Positions 62,314-64,000 of a stretch of 64,000 nt of DNA are shown piece after piece; positions within the stretch are counted from its first letter, which is position 1, and each line of letters starts with the position of its first letter. The DNA comes from JAEXOD01 sp963667875. GTDB taxonomy: Bacteria > Bacteroidota > Ignavibacteria > Ignavibacteriales > Melioribacteraceae. The position numbers and the translations under genes are program-made. The stretch covers positions 677,317 to 741,316 of the forward strand of contig CAXXGC010000002.1 of assembly GCA_963667875.2 (NCBI GenBank), given 5' to 3'. The notes under the pieces were generated by a model. The model was given only the letters and a program-made list of their open reading frames with translations, ran no database searches and was not told the DNA's origin.

Positions 62314-62941
62314 ATACAAACTTGTTTTAGAAAATACAACCAAAACATTTGGAAGAAGAGTAATCTTTAAGGAATTATCATATACTTTTAACAGCGGCAA
62401 TGTATATGGTATTGCCGGAAGAAACGGCTCCGGTAAATCGACTTTAGTTAAAATTATGGCCGGTATTATTTCCCCCACTAAAGGAAAAATTAAACATTTT
62501 GTTGATGAAAAACCTTTTGATGTGGAACAGCTTCACAATCAAATTGGGTTTGTTTCACCATACCTGGTTTTATACGATGAATTTACGGCAATTGAAAATC
62601 TTTATTATTTTTGTAAAATAAGAGGGCTTCAATACAATAAACAGTTTTCCGAAAATTTACTTAAAGAAATTACTCTATTTGACAGAAGAAATGATTTGGT
62701 GAAAACTTATTCATCCGGTATGAAACAAAGATTAAAATATGCTTTTGCTTTAATACATTCCCCCTCTTTAATTATTTTGGATGAACCCACTTCTAATTTG
62801 GATAATTTTGGAAAGGATATTGTATATAATTTTATTAAAGAATTAGGAAAAGATAAACTTGTAATTATTGCTTCTAACGAGGAAACTGACTTAAGTGTTT
62901 GTACTGAAATAATTGAAATTGAAAAATTTAAAAATATATGA
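62306..62941 (+). CDS. ccmA: haem exporter ATP-binding protein CcmA
   Basis: A 211-residue ABC ATPase of CcmA size. Walker A is GRNGSGKST at about residues 33-41, the signature is TYSSGMKQRLK, and Walker B is LIILDEPTSNLD. Gene order CcmA-CcmB is diagnostic, since CcmB follows with a 4-bp ATGA overlap. In system I cytochrome c maturation, CcmA powers haem handling to CcmE together with CcmB and CcmC. It overlaps the protease gene by 8 bp. Confidence 0.88.
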   Translation: MTKYKLVLENTTKTFGRRVIFKELSYTFNSGNVYGIAGRNGSGKSTLVKIMAGIISPTKGKIKHFVDEKPFDVEQLHNQIGFVSPYLVLYDEFTAIENLYYFCKIRGLQYNKQFSENLLKEITLFDRRNDLVKTYSSGMKQRLKYAFALIHSPSLIILDEPTSNLDNFGKDIVYNFIKELGKDKLVIIASNEETDLSVCTEIIEIEKFKNI

Positions 62942-63600
62942 TTAAAAGTTATTACTTATTTAAAAAGGACTGGCATTCGGAATTAAGAATGCGTTATGCA
63001 ATAAACGCGTTAGTTATGTTTATACTTGTTACAATAAGTGTAATTTTATTTTCTATTGGTCAGGAAAAAATCTCCGAATACCTTACAGGCGGTTTATTGT
63101 GGGTAGTTATATTTTTTTCCGCAATGTCCGGACTTTCGCGTGCTTTTGTTTCGGAGGAGGAACGTGGAACTACGTTAACACTTCAATTACTTGCCTCACC
63201 TTCAACAATATTTTCCGGCAAATTGTTATTTAACTTGGTATTAGTATTTTTAATGAATATAGTTATTACCCTTTTATACGGTCTTTTATTTGAATCGTTT
63301 GTAATTAATAATTTTTGGCTGTTTGTTATTGCGTTTATAATTGGCAATATTGGCATTGCAATATCTTCAACAATTATTGCCGCAATTATCTCCAAAGCAA
63401 GCGGTAAAGGAACACTTTACCCTGTATTATCTTTCCCAATTTTATTGCCATTAATTTTGGTTCTTCTTCAGCTTACCAAATTTGCCATTGACGGCAAAAG
63501 TATAAGCGCATCGTTTGTTGAACTTGCCGTATTAGTTTGTTACGATGTTATAATGATTACAGCCTCTTACCTTTTATTCGATTTTATTTGGAAAGAGTAA
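62938..63600 (+). CDS. ccmB: haem exporter membrane protein CcmB
   Basis: A 220-residue integral membrane protein with six helices. The opening WHSELRMRYAINALVMFILV, the FFSAMSGLSRAFVSEEERGT segment and the PVLSFPILLPLILVLLQLTK near the end are CcmB marks. It forms the CcmABC complex. CcmC and other maturation genes are not seen in the remaining 400 bp, which are repeat-rich; they may lie farther right. It is translationally coupled to ccmA. Confidence 0.92.
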   Translation: MIKSYYLFKKDWHSELRMRYAINALVMFILVTISVILFSIGQEKISEYLTGGLLWVVIFFSAMSGLSRAFVSEEERGTTLTLQLLASPSTIFSGKLLFNLVLVFLMNIVITLLYGLLFESFVINNFWLFVIAFIIGNIGIAISSTIIAAIISKASGKGTLYPVLSFPILLPLILVLLQLTKFAIDGKSISASFVELAVLVCYDVIMITASYLLFDFIWKE

Positions 63601-63651
63601 TCAATTGTCTGAACCAGGATGAAAGGATTAAGGGATTAACATGATTAAAAG

Positions 63652-63698
63652 AAAATTATGAATTGTGAATTATGAATGATGAATTAAAAAATTGTAGG
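63652..63698. repeat. AT-rich dispersed repeat (AATTGTGAATTATGAAT type)
   Basis: ATTATGAATTGTGAATTATG and GAATGATGAATTAAAAAATTG belong to the same AT-rich repeat family as 45316-45382 and 45868-45905. Noncoding. Confidence 0.5.
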
Positions 63699-63789
63699 AA
63701 CTGTGATTTATATGATTGGAATGATTATTATGATCTTTGGAAAAGGTATTTTGACTATTACCCAATCATCTAATAATTTCCTCTTATAA

Positions 63790-63860
63790 AACCCACTCTG
63801 GAAGAGTGGACTATTTGTAACCCGCAACACCCCAAACACCATACAACCCCAGAGTGGGTT
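63790..63860. repeat. 71-bp inverted repeat with AACCCACTCTGG arms
   Basis: AACCCACTCTGG (63790-63801) is exactly mirrored by CCAGAGTGGGTT (63849-63860). The left arm also pairs locally with AGAGTGG. It is similar in plan to the GC-rich palindromes at 39021 and 52475. Confidence 0.6.
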
Positions 63861-63914
63861 GCATGTTCTTTTCGATTTTAATATTTTTCAACTTGTTATA
63901 TAACATATTCTAAA

Positions 63915-63984
63915 CACATTTGCACAGATTTTAAAAATGGTTTAATCAGCGGTAATCAGCCTAATCCGCGTCATCAGCGTTCAA
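63915..63984. repeat. dispersed intergenic repeat, GAACGCTGAT type, reverse orientation (copy 4)
   Basis: It holds TTTAATCAGCGGTAATCAGC followed by AATCCGCGTCATCAGCGTTC. Read on the other strand this begins GAACGCTGATGACGCGGATT, the cleanest copy of the family in this window. Confidence 0.65.
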
Positions 63985-64000
63985 ATCATTATCCATTCCA

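Noticed and set aside
1..64000. tRNA, rRNA and CRISPR arrays
   Set aside because: I looked for T-loop motifs, conserved rRNA strings and regularly spaced repeats and saw none. A covariance search would be decisive.

Overview
The window is AT-rich (roughly one third G+C) and codes densely on both strands. It reads as Gram-negative Bacteroidota/Ignavibacteriota-type DNA. The support is: outer-membrane beta-barrels, TolC and TonB-dependent receptors; a BamD lipoprotein; a metalloprotease-like secreted protein ending in a type IX secretion (Por) style sorting domain; a CcmAB haem exporter; many PAS histidine kinases; and FG-GAP and TPR proteins. An Ignavibacteria-like host is my best guess, but no rRNA or other phylogenetic marker is present to settle it. 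I found no tRNA, rRNA or CRISPR array.

Layout. 0-7 kb: a small unknown protein, then a TetR-controlled TolC/HlyD/ABC-2/ABC-2 efflux operon with matching TGAAT-N4-ATTCA operators before the regulator gene and before tolC, and a small beta-barrel. 7-10.6 kb: dCMP deaminase, polyphosphate kinase and a PAP2 phosphatase. 10.6-15.8 kb: six paralogous TPR genes on the minus strand with a secreted PepSY-like protein between them (a seventh, exported TPR protein lies at 23.3 kb). 16.2-22.2 kb: a three-gene operon led by a 1530-residue protein. It joins a complete copper P1B-type ATPase to a plant-ETR1-like ethylene/copper-binding membrane domain, two PAS domains and a histidine kinase, and is followed by two response regulators. 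24.7-28.9 kb: HolA, cyclophilin, UppP, a beta-barrel and a flippase-like membrane protein. 29.1-34.3 kb: two large hybrid kinases. 34.3-38.8 kb: a beta-barrel, an RlpA-like protein, and a glycosyltransferase paired with a DUF4922/HIT-like protein. 39-44 kb: a signalling operon of PAS kinase, NtrC-type sigma-54 activator, STAS protein and REC-PP2C phosphatase. 44-52.3 kb: MFS transporter, U32 peptidase, two bacteriohemerythrins, a Cache-domain kinase, a GH16 lipoprotein and an isochorismatase-fold hydrolase. 52.3-54.4 kb: an IS4-family insertion sequence inside a mosaic of inverted repeats. 54.4-63.6 kb: TonB-dependent receptor with a small Cys/His protein, BamD, thioesterase, an FG-GAP protein, the metalloprotease and CcmAB.

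The most striking item is the copper ATPase/ETR1-like kinase fusion. In plants a separate copper ATPase (RAN1) supplies the copper that ethylene receptors such as ETR1 need. Here pump and receptor-like sensor are one polypeptide. One extra membrane helix and a methionine-rich segment join them, which is the topology needed to put the sensor domain the right way round. The receptor Cys and His copper ligands are kept, while the position of ETR1 Asp25 is Asn.

Several families of short intergenic repeats are scattered through the window: a GAACGCTGAT-type element, AT-rich AATTCATAATT-type strings and GC-rich palindromes such as ACCCCNNNNGGGGT. The IS has inserted into one of these palindromes.
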